Positions 6,801 to 15,446 of a DNA stretch of 36,249 bases are shown one piece after another; the stretch's first letter is position 1; the number at the start of each line of letters is the position of its first letter. A model generated the notes under the pieces. That model saw only the letters and a list, made by a program, of their open reading frames with translations, ran no database searches and had not been told where the DNA came from. The DNA is from a virus. A program made the translations under genes and the position numbers. The DNA lies in the IMG/VR virus record IMGVR_UViG_3300034198_020347, positions 1 through 36,249 of that record. One strand, written 5' to 3'.

Positions 6801-8126
6801 ATGCCATTAACAGTTATTCCAACAAATATTGGCGGTACCAGTATTAATAGTCTTGCCGGTCCTTTGGCCGCTTTGTTTAATCCTAGTACACCAGCAACTT
6901 TAGTATACCCAGCAGATTTAGCATCCAATCCTGCCATGAATCATGCTATTCAATTTGAGATTTATGATTACCACACTACCTTTGGTGATATAGCAAAAAA
7001 AGCATTAGTAGCTGCAGGTGATGCTTTAGAAAGTCCAAAGCAATCAATAGCCACTGCGCAAAATTTTGCTAGTAATTTAACGGGTGAGGCAAAAGCTGCT
7101 TACGACACCGCAAAAGCCGCAGCACAAGCAGGTAAAATAACTCCCGAATCTGTACAGGCGGCCGCTTTAGGTGCTGCTGGTCAAACAGTTGGTGCAGTAA
7201 AAGCAATTTCTCAAGTATTTCAAGCACCAACATATAAACCACAAACTAAAAGTAAGCCATTAGCAACAATTTCTCTGTTTATGCCAGAGACTTTAGCGGC
7301 AACTTATGATTCAAATTATTCTCAAATTAGCATGACCGAACAAATGGGATTAAAAGGATTAATTGCTAATGGAATTTCAGATACTCTTAATAAAAATCCA
7401 AATTTAGCCAAAGGTATGGTTAATGGAGTAGCTGCTTCTGTATTACAAAGTGAAGCAGCAAAAAATATATTAGCGTTTGGTGCGGGCACAGCGTTAGGTA
7501 CAGGAACGCAGCTTTTGCAACAAGCACAAAATCAATTTACTAATCCACAATTACAACTATTGTATAATGGTATTGAATTGAGAACTTTTACTTTGGAATT
7601 TATTTTTACTCCAAAATCTTCACAAGAAGCAGAATCAGTAAATAACATCATTGACTCATTCACTTTCTATTCTGTACCTGGTATTGTGGGTGCAGGAGGA
7701 AATGTTGGCCAATATTTAACTCCCCCACAATTATTTAAAATTAGGTTGGCATTTTTGGGTAAAAATGGCATTGGCGGTCAGTTGTCAAATATTTTTAGTT
7801 CCGCTTTAAATAATATTGGATTAGGGTTTTTAAATAATAATAATCCAACAAGTACAATTACATCAGCACCTAACGCAAAAATTATGACAATTAATGAATG
7901 TGTGTTAGACAATGTTAATGTGGATTATGCACCAAACGGTTGGGCAGCATATAACGATGGTTATCCAATTCAAACAAGATTGACATTAACATTTAGAGAA
8001 ACCAATATTATTACAAAAGATTCTATTAAAAATAGAAAAATTCAAGATAATTATGAAAGGTCGCAATTTCTTAATCGAGCTGACGAAAATGGACTTAGTG
8101 GACTCGTAAACGGATGGGATCGATAA
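6801..8126 (+). CDS. gp48: Baseplate tail-tube cap protein gp48
   Basis: T4 gp48 family; the protein caps the baseplate hub and begins tail tube polymerisation. Key stretch near residues 250-295: NPQLQLLYNGIELRTFTLEF, F-I-F-T-P, then FTFYSVPG, with a conserved C-terminal region around NVDYAPNGWAAYNDGYP and LTLTFRETN. At 441 aa it is longer than T4 gp48 (364). The extra length is mainly Ala-rich helical sequence at residues ~70-140 and ~185-245 (AKAAYDTAKAAAQAG, GAGTALGTGTQLLQQA). The ribosome site AAGAGAAC is shared with the gene at 12150. First gene of the rightward operon; gp53 follows after 3 bases. Confidence 0.87.
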   Translation: MPLTVIPTNIGGTSINSLAGPLAALFNPSTPATLVYPADLASNPAMNHAIQFEIYDYHTTFGDIAKKALVAAGDALESPKQSIATAQNFASNLTGEAKAAYDTAKAAAQAGKITPESVQAAALGAAGQTVGAVKAISQVFQAPTYKPQTKSKPLATISLFMPETLAATYDSNYSQISMTEQMGLKGLIANGISDTLNKNPNLAKGMVNGVAASVLQSEAAKNILAFGAGTALGTGTQLLQQAQNQFTNPQLQLLYNGIELRTFTLEFIFTPKSSQEAESVNNIIDSFTFYSVPGIVGAGGNVGQYLTPPQLFKIRLAFLGKNGIGGQLSNIFSSALNNIGLGFLNNNNPTSTITSAPNAKIMTINECVLDNVNVDYAPNGWAAYNDGYPIQTRLTLTFRETNIITKDSIKNRKIQDNYERSQFLNRADENGLSGLVNGWDR

Positions 8127-8129
8127 TAA

Positions 8130-8762
8130 ATGAAATATTTTAACGAACTACCTTTTTTAACCAATACTGATAGTGGTGGTAACACTTATATTTTAAAAAA
8201 TATATTAATCAGAACAAAGTTAATAACTCAACTTTCTAAAAATCCATTATTGTATTACAAATATGATGTTCAAGAGGGTGATACCCCAGAATTAATTGCT
8301 CACAAATATTATGGTGACCAATATCGTTATTGGATGTTGTTTATGGCCAATGAAATCATGGATCCCCAGGCAGAATGGCCATTAACATCAAAACAATTTG
8401 AGTTATTTCTTAATGATAAGTATGGTGTGGTGGCTGAAGAAACAAATCAAACACCATTAAGTTACACCACATCCACAATTCATCATTACGAAAAAACAAT
8501 TACAACTTTAGATTCTATTTCTAGAACAACAGCCATTAAAACTGTTGAAATCGATTTGGACACATATAACTCAATTATGGCCAAAACAACAACTTCCACA
8601 TTTAATGATGGAACTTCTGTAACTTTAACAGTAGATAAAAAAGCAGTTTCAATTTATGATTATGAAAATCAATTAAATGAATCAAAAAGACACATTAACA
8701 TTATTAAATCCAATTATGCTACGGCTATGGAGACACAGTACCAAAAATTAGTAGGATCATAA
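8130..8762 (+). CDS. gp53: Baseplate wedge protein gp53
   Basis: gp53 family (T4 196 aa, here 210). gp53 binds gp25/gp6/gp7 and ties wedges to the hub. It begins MKYFNELPFLT. The LysM-like stretch seen in T4 gp53 is clear at residues ~43-85: YDVQEGDTPELIAHKYYGD, then QYRYWMLFMANEIMDP and the WPLTSKQF segment. The C-terminal half is helical (YDYENQLNESKRHINIIKSN), as in T4. Sits 3 bases after gp48 and 1 base before gp27. Confidence 0.9.
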   Translation: MKYFNELPFLTNTDSGGNTYILKNILIRTKLITQLSKNPLLYYKYDVQEGDTPELIAHKYYGDQYRYWMLFMANEIMDPQAEWPLTSKQFELFLNDKYGVVAEETNQTPLSYTTSTIHHYEKTITTLDSISRTTAIKTVEIDLDTYNSIMAKTTTSTFNDGTSVTLTVDKKAVSIYDYENQLNESKRHINIIKSNYATAMETQYQKLVGS

Positions 8763-8763
8763 T

Positions 8764-10182
8764 ATGGCCAATTTGGGTTTAATGGATATTCGGTATCCAA
8801 CCGACTATCAACTATCAGATATCAATTTAATTTCACCAATGCAAGGCGGCAAAATACCGCTGATGGGTCTTTTGGTCGAATTAAATTTATTTGAAGATAT
8901 CTATAGTAGTTCAATTACAGGACAAATTGTTTTATCTGATGCTTTAGGTATTGTTTCAAATTTTCTTATGAATGGTTCAGAATTTGTTGAATTAACATTA
9001 AGAAAATTTAATGATGATGAATTGCCCATTAAAAGAAACTTTAGAGTATATAAAATTGCTGACCGTGTGATGGGAGATAGTACCAATTATGAAATTTATA
9101 CACTTAATATTTGTTCGGAAGAATTTTTAATATCTGAACAATATCGTATTTCCAAATCATTTAAAGGCCAAAAAATTTCTGATATTGTTACCAGCATTAT
9201 GGTAGACTATTTAAAGGTGGGTCTCAAAAATACAAAACAAATTTATATTGAGCCGACAACAGGACTTTATGATTTTATTTTACCTAATAAGAAGATATTT
9301 GAGACTGTCAATTGGTTGGCCACCTATGCACAACCAGATTCTAAGAACCCCGGTGCTGATTTTGTATTCTATGAAAATAGTTTAGGTTATTTTTTTAATT
9401 CATTACAGACATTATATAAACAGGATCCATGGCAAACATTTAAATATGATCCAAAAAATATTAGTACAAAAGGTATATCAAACGATTTACAAGAACAAAT
9501 AACTAATGTAATGAGTTTTGAAGTTTTAAATTTCTTTGATGTGCTTGGTGGTATTACTGACGGAACATTTAACAATCGAGTGATTAGTATTGATCCTGTT
9601 ACCAGAAAGAAAACGGTCACAGATTTTAATTACAATGATTTCTTTGCACGTTCAGAATCATTAAACAAAGCCGCTTTGATTAATAATTATAAAGATAGAG
9701 TTGGTAAAAAAATGTATGAAGCACCTCCTAAAGATTTACAGGCAGGTACACTCAGATTGGTAACAAGCAACTCTCAACAAAAGAAAAATGCTTGGGTATC
9801 ACAAAAACCGGATGCGGTTGCTAACGACATCTTTATTGAAAAATATATGCCTAATCGTGTATCACAGTTGGGGCAAATTAACTATACTCGATTAAAGATT
9901 ACGGTACCTGGTAGTCCACAGTTGATGGTGGGTAAAACAATTAACTTTATGACCTTTGGTATAAGTCCAGATTCTTTCTCTAGACCAGACGAAAGCACAG
10001 AAAGAAAACCTGACCCACTTTATTCAGGTAAATATTTAATTACCGCTGTGCGTCATGTTGTTAAAAAGGACAACACATATATAACGGTTATGGAAATATG
10101 CAGTGATAGTGGAAGTGTTGCTTATCCCACTTTTGATGGTTCAAATGCAGAATTACAAAATTATGTTAAAGGTGTACAATAA
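8764..10182 (+). CDS. gp27: Baseplate central hub protein gp27
   Basis: gp27-like hub protein (T4 391 aa, here 472), which trimerises to form the channel on which the gp5 spike sits. Recognisable features: an N-terminal beta domain (GKIPLMGLLVELNLFEDIYS, SSITGQIVLSDA), a gpD/VgrG-like YEIYTLNICSEEFLISEQ region, the domain with FDFILPN-like YDFILPNKKIFETVNWLAT, and a C-terminal domain ending GKYLITAVRHVVKKDNTYIT. It is followed by the OB-fold gene in a TAATG overlap, matching the functional pairing of gp27 and gp5. Identity rests on pattern and neighbourhood. Confidence 0.85.
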   Translation: MANLGLMDIRYPTDYQLSDINLISPMQGGKIPLMGLLVELNLFEDIYSSSITGQIVLSDALGIVSNFLMNGSEFVELTLRKFNDDELPIKRNFRVYKIADRVMGDSTNYEIYTLNICSEEFLISEQYRISKSFKGQKISDIVTSIMVDYLKVGLKNTKQIYIEPTTGLYDFILPNKKIFETVNWLATYAQPDSKNPGADFVFYENSLGYFFNSLQTLYKQDPWQTFKYDPKNISTKGISNDLQEQITNVMSFEVLNFFDVLGGITDGTFNNRVISIDPVTRKKTVTDFNYNDFFARSESLNKAALINNYKDRVGKKMYEAPPKDLQAGTLRLVTSNSQQKKNAWVSQKPDAVANDIFIEKYMPNRVSQLGQINYTRLKITVPGSPQLMVGKTINFMTFGISPDSFSRPDESTERKPDPLYSGKYLITAVRHVVKKDNTYITVMEICSDSGSVAYPTFDGSNAELQNYVKGVQ

Positions 10183-10490
10183 TGTCTCATAGTAATAACT
10201 TTCTTGGTACTAAATTTATCTGGTGGACAGGTGAAGTTGAATCAAGAGTTGATCCTTTGACACTTGGTAGATGCCAAGTGAGAATCTTTGGTTGGCACAC
10301 AGATAATAAAAGTCAATTACCTACAAAAGATTTACCTTGGGCTCATCCCATGTTACCAATTAATAATTCACAAACATTTAGTGTTCCACAAGTGGGCGAT
10401 TGGGTGGTAGGTTTTTTTATGGACGGCGAAAGTGCACAGTTTCCAATAATGATGGGTGTTTTGCCTGGTATCACACCAGCAAAAGGATAA
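10182..10490 (+). CDS. gp5: gp5 N-terminal OB-fold domain as a separate gene, 102 aa
   Basis: Corresponds to the N-terminal OB-fold of T4 gp5 (about the first 130 of 575 residues), which links the gp27 hub to the spike: FIWWTGEVESRVDPLTLGRC, QVRIFGWHT, LPWAHPMLP, then VGDWVVGFFMDG and FPIMMGVLPG. The reading frame ends after this fold. Neither a lysozyme nor a beta-helix follows in the same polypeptide. It overlaps gp27 (TAATG) and is followed after 3 bases by a helical protein and then by the spike gene, so the T4 gp5 functions appear split across genes. Confidence 0.9.
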   Translation: MSHSNNFLGTKFIWWTGEVESRVDPLTLGRCQVRIFGWHTDNKSQLPTKDLPWAHPMLPINNSQTFSVPQVGDWVVGFFMDGESAQFPIMMGVLPGITPAKG

Positions 10491-10493
10491 AAT

Positions 10494-11297
10494 ATGGCAA
10501 ATACAGTAATACAATTAACAAATGTAGAAGTTGATAATTATGGAAATGTCATAGAAACTGATATTCCTAATCCTTTATATTTTAATGATAAACTATTTGT
10601 TATCGACCAGCCAACTAGTGTGGCGCCTCAGACCAGAGGTGATATCGAAAATACAGGTATTCAAACCGCCAACAAAAATAAAAGCCATGTTTGTGATACA
10701 ACAATTTATGTTGATAGAGCCGTTGCTTTTGCCAAAGCTACAGGCGGACAATTAGTCCTCGCTATTAGAAATGCTATCAAAGCTATTATGAAAGCTTTAG
10801 GTATTAATCCTGGTTCAAATGGTTTAATTGAATTTCTTAAAAAAGTAAAAGACTATGCCGATGAATTTACACAATGGATGAATGAAATTCAAAATGATAT
10901 TAATGCATTTTTGACTAGTGTTCAAAAAATTCAAGCACTAATTGCTTATATTTTAAGTTTACCTGGTGAATTGATTAAATACTTTTTAGGTTGTATTAAA
11001 GAAGCGTATGCTGAGTTATCTGCTGGATTTTTACAAGTAATTGGTGAACTTGGAAATGTGGGTACAGATGAAAGTAAAGCTTTATCCGATTCTCTTAAAG
11101 CCGCATATGGTTCAGTTAAAACAAGTGTAGCAACTGCAATCAAAACAGCAACTACTGTAACCGCTTTACCAGTAACAACAGTTGGAACATTGTTGAGTCC
11201 AGGAAATTCCACAGTAGCTCAACAACAAGCGGCTGCTAAATCCGCTGGAATACTTTTTAATCCATACAATACAGAACAAACATTTAATAAACCATAA
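10494..11297 (+). CDS. Unrecognised hub-associated protein between OB-fold and spike genes, 267 aa
   Basis: No family recognised. Residues ~1-75 look like beta structure (TVIQLTNVEVDNYGN). Residues ~75-175 are predicted helical with moderately hydrophobic stretches (QLVLAIRNAIKAIMKALGI, KIQALIAYILSLPGELIKYF). The C-terminal ~90 residues are Ala/Thr/Ser-rich, with a short Asn/Pro-rich end (LFNPYNTEQTFNKP). The ribosome site AAAGGATAAA precedes the ATG. The stop overlaps the spike start (TAATG), so the two are probably made in step. It stands where T4 gp5 has its lysozyme domain, but I see no lysozyme-like motif. It may be a hub linker or internal plug; this is speculation. Confidence 0.7.
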   Translation: MANTVIQLTNVEVDNYGNVIETDIPNPLYFNDKLFVIDQPTSVAPQTRGDIENTGIQTANKNKSHVCDTTIYVDRAVAFAKATGGQLVLAIRNAIKAIMKALGINPGSNGLIEFLKKVKDYADEFTQWMNEIQNDINAFLTSVQKIQALIAYILSLPGELIKYFLGCIKEAYAELSAGFLQVIGELGNVGTDESKALSDSLKAAYGSVKTSVATAIKTATTVTALPVTTVGTLLSPGNSTVAQQQAAAKSAGILFNPYNTEQTFNKP

Positions 11298-12136
11298 TGG
11301 CTGACGATCCTTCACAATACGCATGGACACAACCGGTTGATGACACTCCAACCACCAAGTATCCTTATAACAATGTAACACGAACTGCTTCTGGTCACAT
11401 CATGGAATTTGATGATACGCCAGAGGGTGAAAGAATTCGTTTACAACACAGAACCACAACCTATACTGAAATGCGAGCAAACGGCGACCAAGTGGTCAGT
11501 ATTGTAGGTGATGGTTATGAAATTATTGTGGGTAATAAAAATGTTTTAGTAAAAGGACATTGTTCGATTACTATTGAAGGTGATTCTGTTTTAGAAGTAA
11601 AAGGTGATTGTACTCAAAGAATTAAAGGAAATTTCAAACAATTAATTGAAGGTAATTACGAACAAGTAGTAAAAGGTACTTCATCCATCTCATCCGGTGG
11701 AAATATGAGTTTTGGTGTGTTGAATGGTGCCACAGGTAAACTCAGAGTTATGGCTGGAGACCAAATGGTCATCAATAGTGATTTAACTGTTAATGGTGGT
11801 GTTCGTGCAGATTCAATTACATCAGAAGGTGCTATTGCTGCCGGTACAGGTATCACCGCAGGTATTCCTGGTTCGGCCAATCCAATTGCTGGCATAACTA
11901 CATTGGGTGGTATCAGAGCGGGATTCCCTCCAGCACCAACAACACCGGGAGTAATTGAAGCCACACAATTGGTAACCGCACCTGCTGTTATTGGTAGTGT
12001 TATCACTTATGGTGGAGTTTTAATGGATCCTGTGGGAGGTGCTCCGTTTATGAGATTGATTTATGATACCCATTCACACATTGGTAATCAAGGTCGACCA
12101 ACATCTGCACCACTACAACAAATGCCTTTACCTTAA
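11297..12136 (+). CDS. gp5: Baseplate spike: gp5 C-terminal beta-helix as a separate gene, 279 aa
   Basis: Cell-puncturing needle. Residues ~69-132 are eight uninterrupted octapeptides of the T4 gp5 C-domain type (V-x-G-x5), e.g. VKGHCSIT, IEGDSVLE, VKGDCTQR, IKGNFKQL, which build a trimeric beta-helix. The preceding SGHIMEFDDTPEGERIRLQH is the common VgrG/gp5 entry motif. The C-terminal end has IYDTHSHIGNQGRP, with H259-x-H261 matching the HxH iron-binding apex of P2 gpV-type spikes, so the tip may be metal-stabilised without a separate PAAR cap (gp5.4 in T4). No OB-fold or lysozyme is present. It overlaps the 267-aa gene upstream. Confidence 0.88.
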   Translation: MADDPSQYAWTQPVDDTPTTKYPYNNVTRTASGHIMEFDDTPEGERIRLQHRTTTYTEMRANGDQVVSIVGDGYEIIVGNKNVLVKGHCSITIEGDSVLEVKGDCTQRIKGNFKQLIEGNYEQVVKGTSSISSGGNMSFGVLNGATGKLRVMAGDQMVINSDLTVNGGVRADSITSEGAIAAGTGITAGIPGSANPIAGITTLGGIRAGFPPAPTTPGVIEATQLVTAPAVIGSVITYGGVLMDPVGGAPFMRLIYDTHSHIGNQGRPTSAPLQQMPLP

Positions 12137-12149
12137 TTAAGAGAACATT

Positions 12150-12968
12150 ATGGGAAATATATACAATCGTTTAGGATATAATTTTGATACTGCCAGATTT
12201 GGTGGAGCCACAACTATGGTTAATGGTTCCGCAAATACATTAAATTTAATTGCTAATAGTACACCAAAATTAAACACATGGCAAAAACAAGATTTGGGTG
12301 CCGGAGCAATTTCTCGCACAACATATTTTAAAAATCCTGTGGCACCTATTGTAAATAGTATGATTTCTGCAGTTAATACCTTAAAAACAGATTCGACAAA
12401 TACCGGTGATGGTGGACTATCTGGAGCAGCATCTTCTTGTTTAATTGAGTTAAATGCTTTTAAATCACACACCGATAATATTTCTGGAGTAACTCTTGTT
12501 ACTGCCGGAGATGTTCCCTCATACGATTCGGCATCTTCTGTGGGCCAAATGAATATGCAAACTTTGACTGGTACAGAAGGTGTGCCAGCCAATACTATAC
12601 CTATTCTTGGTTCCTTTACAAGTTTGTTTATCACAGATATTTTAACAGGTCACAATACCACCATAGTACCACTTTCATCAGATTATAATGGCAGTATCAC
12701 AGCAAACACTCAAGCTGACCCTCCCACCTATACCAGTAATTATGGAGATACTTCTGGTATTGTTACAGACCTAGGATCATTACAAAATATATTATACACC
12801 AGTCGAATGAGGGATTGGAATTTTTATAGAAATTCTGTACAATTAGCCAAAGACCAGGCATTCCTACAACAGTTTAATAGTATGGGTGGCACAAATAGTT
12901 ACCTAATTAAGAATGTTATTGGCACTCCTAGTCTAATTGCTAAACTTAACAGCCAAAATCAGCAATAA
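12150..12968 (+). CDS. Unrecognised probable structural protein, 272 aa
   Basis: No family assigned. The protein is Ser/Thr/Asn-rich and low in charge, like its structural neighbours. It begins MGNIYNRLGYNFDTARFGG, has a possible beta-rich centre (LTGTEGVPANTIPILGSFTS) and a helical C-terminus (LQNILYTSRMRDWNFYRNSV, then KDQAFLQQF). No signal peptide or membrane segment. The ribosome site TTAAGAGAACATT is nearly identical to that of gp48, the first gene of the operon. It lies between the spike and gp25, in the baseplate block, so a baseplate or hub role is likely by context only. Confidence 0.7.
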   Translation: MGNIYNRLGYNFDTARFGGATTMVNGSANTLNLIANSTPKLNTWQKQDLGAGAISRTTYFKNPVAPIVNSMISAVNTLKTDSTNTGDGGLSGAASSCLIELNAFKSHTDNISGVTLVTAGDVPSYDSASSVGQMNMQTLTGTEGVPANTIPILGSFTSLFITDILTGHNTTIVPLSSDYNGSITANTQADPPTYTSNYGDTSGIVTDLGSLQNILYTSRMRDWNFYRNSVQLAKDQAFLQQFNSMGGTNSYLIKNVIGTPSLIAKLNSQNQQ

Positions 12969-12975
12969 ATAAAGA

Positions 12976-13368
12976 ATGGCAATCAATACACACATATATT
13001 CCGACTTAGATTTGATGTTCCTTTCACAACCTGTGAATGGTGACGTTGCTATGAAATATGACGAACAAGCGGTAATTCGTTCAATCCGCAATCTTTTGTC
13101 TACAAATCTAAATGAAAGATTGTTTCAACCTAACCTTGGTAGTACTTTGGCGCAACTATTGTTTGAACCCGTATCGGTTTTAACTGCCAACGCCATTGAA
13201 GATGAAATTAAAAGAGTGTTAAGTAACTACGAACCAAGAGCTACTATTGCTCAGGTTATTGTAAGTGCGGCACCAGACAGTAATCAGTTTAGTGTTTCCT
13301 TATATGTTTATATTGGAAACCAGACATCACCAACAGCAATTAATCTAATATTAAAGAGAGCTAGATAA
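12976..13368 (+). CDS. gp25: Baseplate wedge protein gp25
   Basis: gp25 family (T4 132 aa, here 130), related to GpW/TssE sheath initiators of contractile systems. gp25 starts sheath assembly on the baseplate. Diagnostic features: DLDLMF near the start, then DEQAVIRSIRNLLSTNLNER, F-Q-P-N-L-G-S, and the N-Y-E-P-R motif (EPR, conserved to type VI secretion TssE). TAATG overlap with gp6. Confidence 0.95.
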   Translation: MAINTHIYSDLDLMFLSQPVNGDVAMKYDEQAVIRSIRNLLSTNLNERLFQPNLGSTLAQLLFEPVSVLTANAIEDEIKRVLSNYEPRATIAQVIVSAAPDSNQFSVSLYVYIGNQTSPTAINLILKRAR

Positions 13369-15446
13369 TGGCCGGAGCAAATTCCAATATTCAATTAACA
13401 AGTTTGGACTTTAGTACACTAAAAAGTGACTTTACAACATTCTTACAGAGCCAAGATACTTTTAAAGACTACAATTTTCAAGGCTCTGGTATGTCCGTTC
13501 TTTTGGACGTTTTGGCATACAACACTCAATATAATGCATATTATCTTAATATGGTTGCCAATGAAATGTTTTTGGACTCAGCCGTACAAAGAAGTTCCGT
13601 TGTTTCTCAAGCTAAAACACTAAACTACACACCAAAATCAGCAATAGCTCCAACCGCAGAAGTTACTGTTGTGGTTAATAATGTGGCGGATAATTCATTG
13701 ACATTACCTGCATACTCTAGTTTTCTTTCCTCAGCAATTAATGGTGTTAACTATAATTTTGTTAATACAGATTCATATACTATTAATACAGTCAATAACA
13801 CAGCAACATTCACCAATGTAAAAATTAAACAAGGTGTTCAAGCACAATATACATTTACAGTAGATTCAGTAACAAATCCATCATATACATTTGAAATTCC
13901 TGATACTAATATTGATACAACAACGTTGCAAGTTTTGGTTCAACAATCTGCTGGTAATGGTGCCTATGAAATCTACAATACAACCTCTGATGTGTTAGCT
14001 TTGGATTCATCTTCAAAGGTATACTTTTTACAAGAAGCTTTGACCGGTAATTATGAAATTTATTTTGGTGATGGAATTATAGGTAAAAAATTAAGTGATG
14101 GTAATGTCGTAAGAGTAACTTATCTTTCTACTGAAGGCAGTTCAGGTGCAGGCGCTAACAGTTTCACTATGATGGATTCTGTTGGAGGTTATCCTGTTTC
14201 TTCAGTATTATCTTATCTACCGGCTTCACAAGGTGGTGATAAAGAAACCATTGATTCTATTAAATTTCAAGCACCAAAAACATATTCGGCTCAAGGTCGT
14301 GCGGTTTCTAAAGAAGATTACATCACAGCAATTCAACAAAATACTTTGGGTATTTCATTTGATGCAGTTAATGTTTGGGGCGGTGAAGAAAATGATCCTC
14401 CGGTCTATGGACAAGTATTTGTTAGTTTAAAACCAGCGGGCGCATATAACCTGACTACAACACAAAAACAAACAATTATTGACGAAGTTATTAGACCAAT
14501 TTCAGTATTAACAGTTACACCAACTATCGTTGATACCGATTATACTTACATTAAATTGGCGGTAAATGTTGTTTATGATCCTAAAAGAACAACACAAACT
14601 TCATCACAAATTGAAACTGGCGTTAAAAATGCTATTGCTGCATTTGCTCAAAACAGTTTGAACACATTTAATTCAACTTTCAATTCATATGATTTGTTAA
14701 CCACAATCCAAAGTTATAATAATTCAATTACCAATAGTGAATTTAAATTACAACTACAGAAAAAATTCTATCCAAATTTAACAACACCAACAACATATAA
14801 CTTCTATTACAACACGCCATTACAAGCTAATCGCTATACTAGCGGCACAAATAGTTCACCTGCTGTTCAATTTGCAGATCCAACCAATTTGGCCACAATA
14901 ATTGATGGAATTTATATTGAGGAAGTTCCTAGTTCAACCAATTCGGTTGAAACAATATCAATTATTAATCCTGGTTTTGGTTATACTGCTACACCTAAGG
15001 TGGTAATTTATGGTGATGGCACAGGTGCTACCGCACACGCAGTGTTATCGGGCTCAGGTTCAATTGCTAAAATTGTGGTTGATAATGGCGGTAATGGTTA
15101 CACTAGTGCAGCAGTAACAATTACTCCGGCTGAAGGTGATTCTACTGGTCAATTGAGTTCTGCTGTAGTTAATCTTTCCGGTCGTTATGGAACATTAAGA
15201 AGTTATTATAATAATACCACTCAAGTTAAAACAATATTTAAATCAAATATTGGAACCATTGATTATACTGCTGGCGTTGTAACACTTAATTCATTTAATC
15301 CAATTAATGTTGATAACGACTTAGGACAACTTACTATTTCCGTAACTCCAACCACATCTATTATTTCTTCAACTTATAATAGAATCATTACAATAGACCC
15401 ATTTGATCCAAATGCAATTACTGTTAATGTAACCGCCAAGTCATAA
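13368..15446 (+). CDS. gp6: Baseplate wedge protein gp6, with inserted Gly-rich beta module
   Basis: gp6/baseplate J family (T4 660 aa, here 692). Two gp6 with gp7 form each wedge core and the inner iris. The N-terminus is typical: LDFSTLKSDFTTFLQSQ, then GMSVLLDVLAYNTQYNAYYL, N-E-M-F-L-D-S-A. Further on come YEIYFGDGIIGKKLSDGNVV and the baseplate-J-like AVSKEDYITAIQQN. Residues ~531-589 hold a Gly-rich repeat module (GFGYTATPKVVIYGDGTGAT, IAKIVVDNGGNGYTSAAVTI) that also occurs in gp7, gp8 and the 2097-aa protein. Overlaps both neighbours as TAATG. Confidence 0.95.
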   Translation: MAGANSNIQLTSLDFSTLKSDFTTFLQSQDTFKDYNFQGSGMSVLLDVLAYNTQYNAYYLNMVANEMFLDSAVQRSSVVSQAKTLNYTPKSAIAPTAEVTVVVNNVADNSLTLPAYSSFLSSAINGVNYNFVNTDSYTINTVNNTATFTNVKIKQGVQAQYTFTVDSVTNPSYTFEIPDTNIDTTTLQVLVQQSAGNGAYEIYNTTSDVLALDSSSKVYFLQEALTGNYEIYFGDGIIGKKLSDGNVVRVTYLSTEGSSGAGANSFTMMDSVGGYPVSSVLSYLPASQGGDKETIDSIKFQAPKTYSAQGRAVSKEDYITAIQQNTLGISFDAVNVWGGEENDPPVYGQVFVSLKPAGAYNLTTTQKQTIIDEVIRPISVLTVTPTIVDTDYTYIKLAVNVVYDPKRTTQTSSQIETGVKNAIAAFAQNSLNTFNSTFNSYDLLTTIQSYNNSITNSEFKLQLQKKFYPNLTTPTTYNFYYNTPLQANRYTSGTNSSPAVQFADPTNLATIIDGIYIEEVPSSTNSVETISIINPGFGYTATPKVVIYGDGTGATAHAVLSGSGSIAKIVVDNGGNGYTSAAVTITPAEGDSTGQLSSAVVNLSGRYGTLRSYYNNTTQVKTIFKSNIGTIDYTAGVVTLNSFNPINVDNDLGQLTISVTPTTSIISSTYNRIITIDPFDPNAITVNVTAKS

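Noticed and set aside
12137-12634. 165-codon frame on the minus strand
   Set aside because: Antisense to the 272-aa gene, which has a good ribosome site and fits the operon direction.
12964-12971. AATAAATA before gp25 as a late promoter
   Set aside because: The gp25 ATG is only 5 bases downstream of the box, so the transcript would start inside the gene; it overlaps a stop codon by chance.
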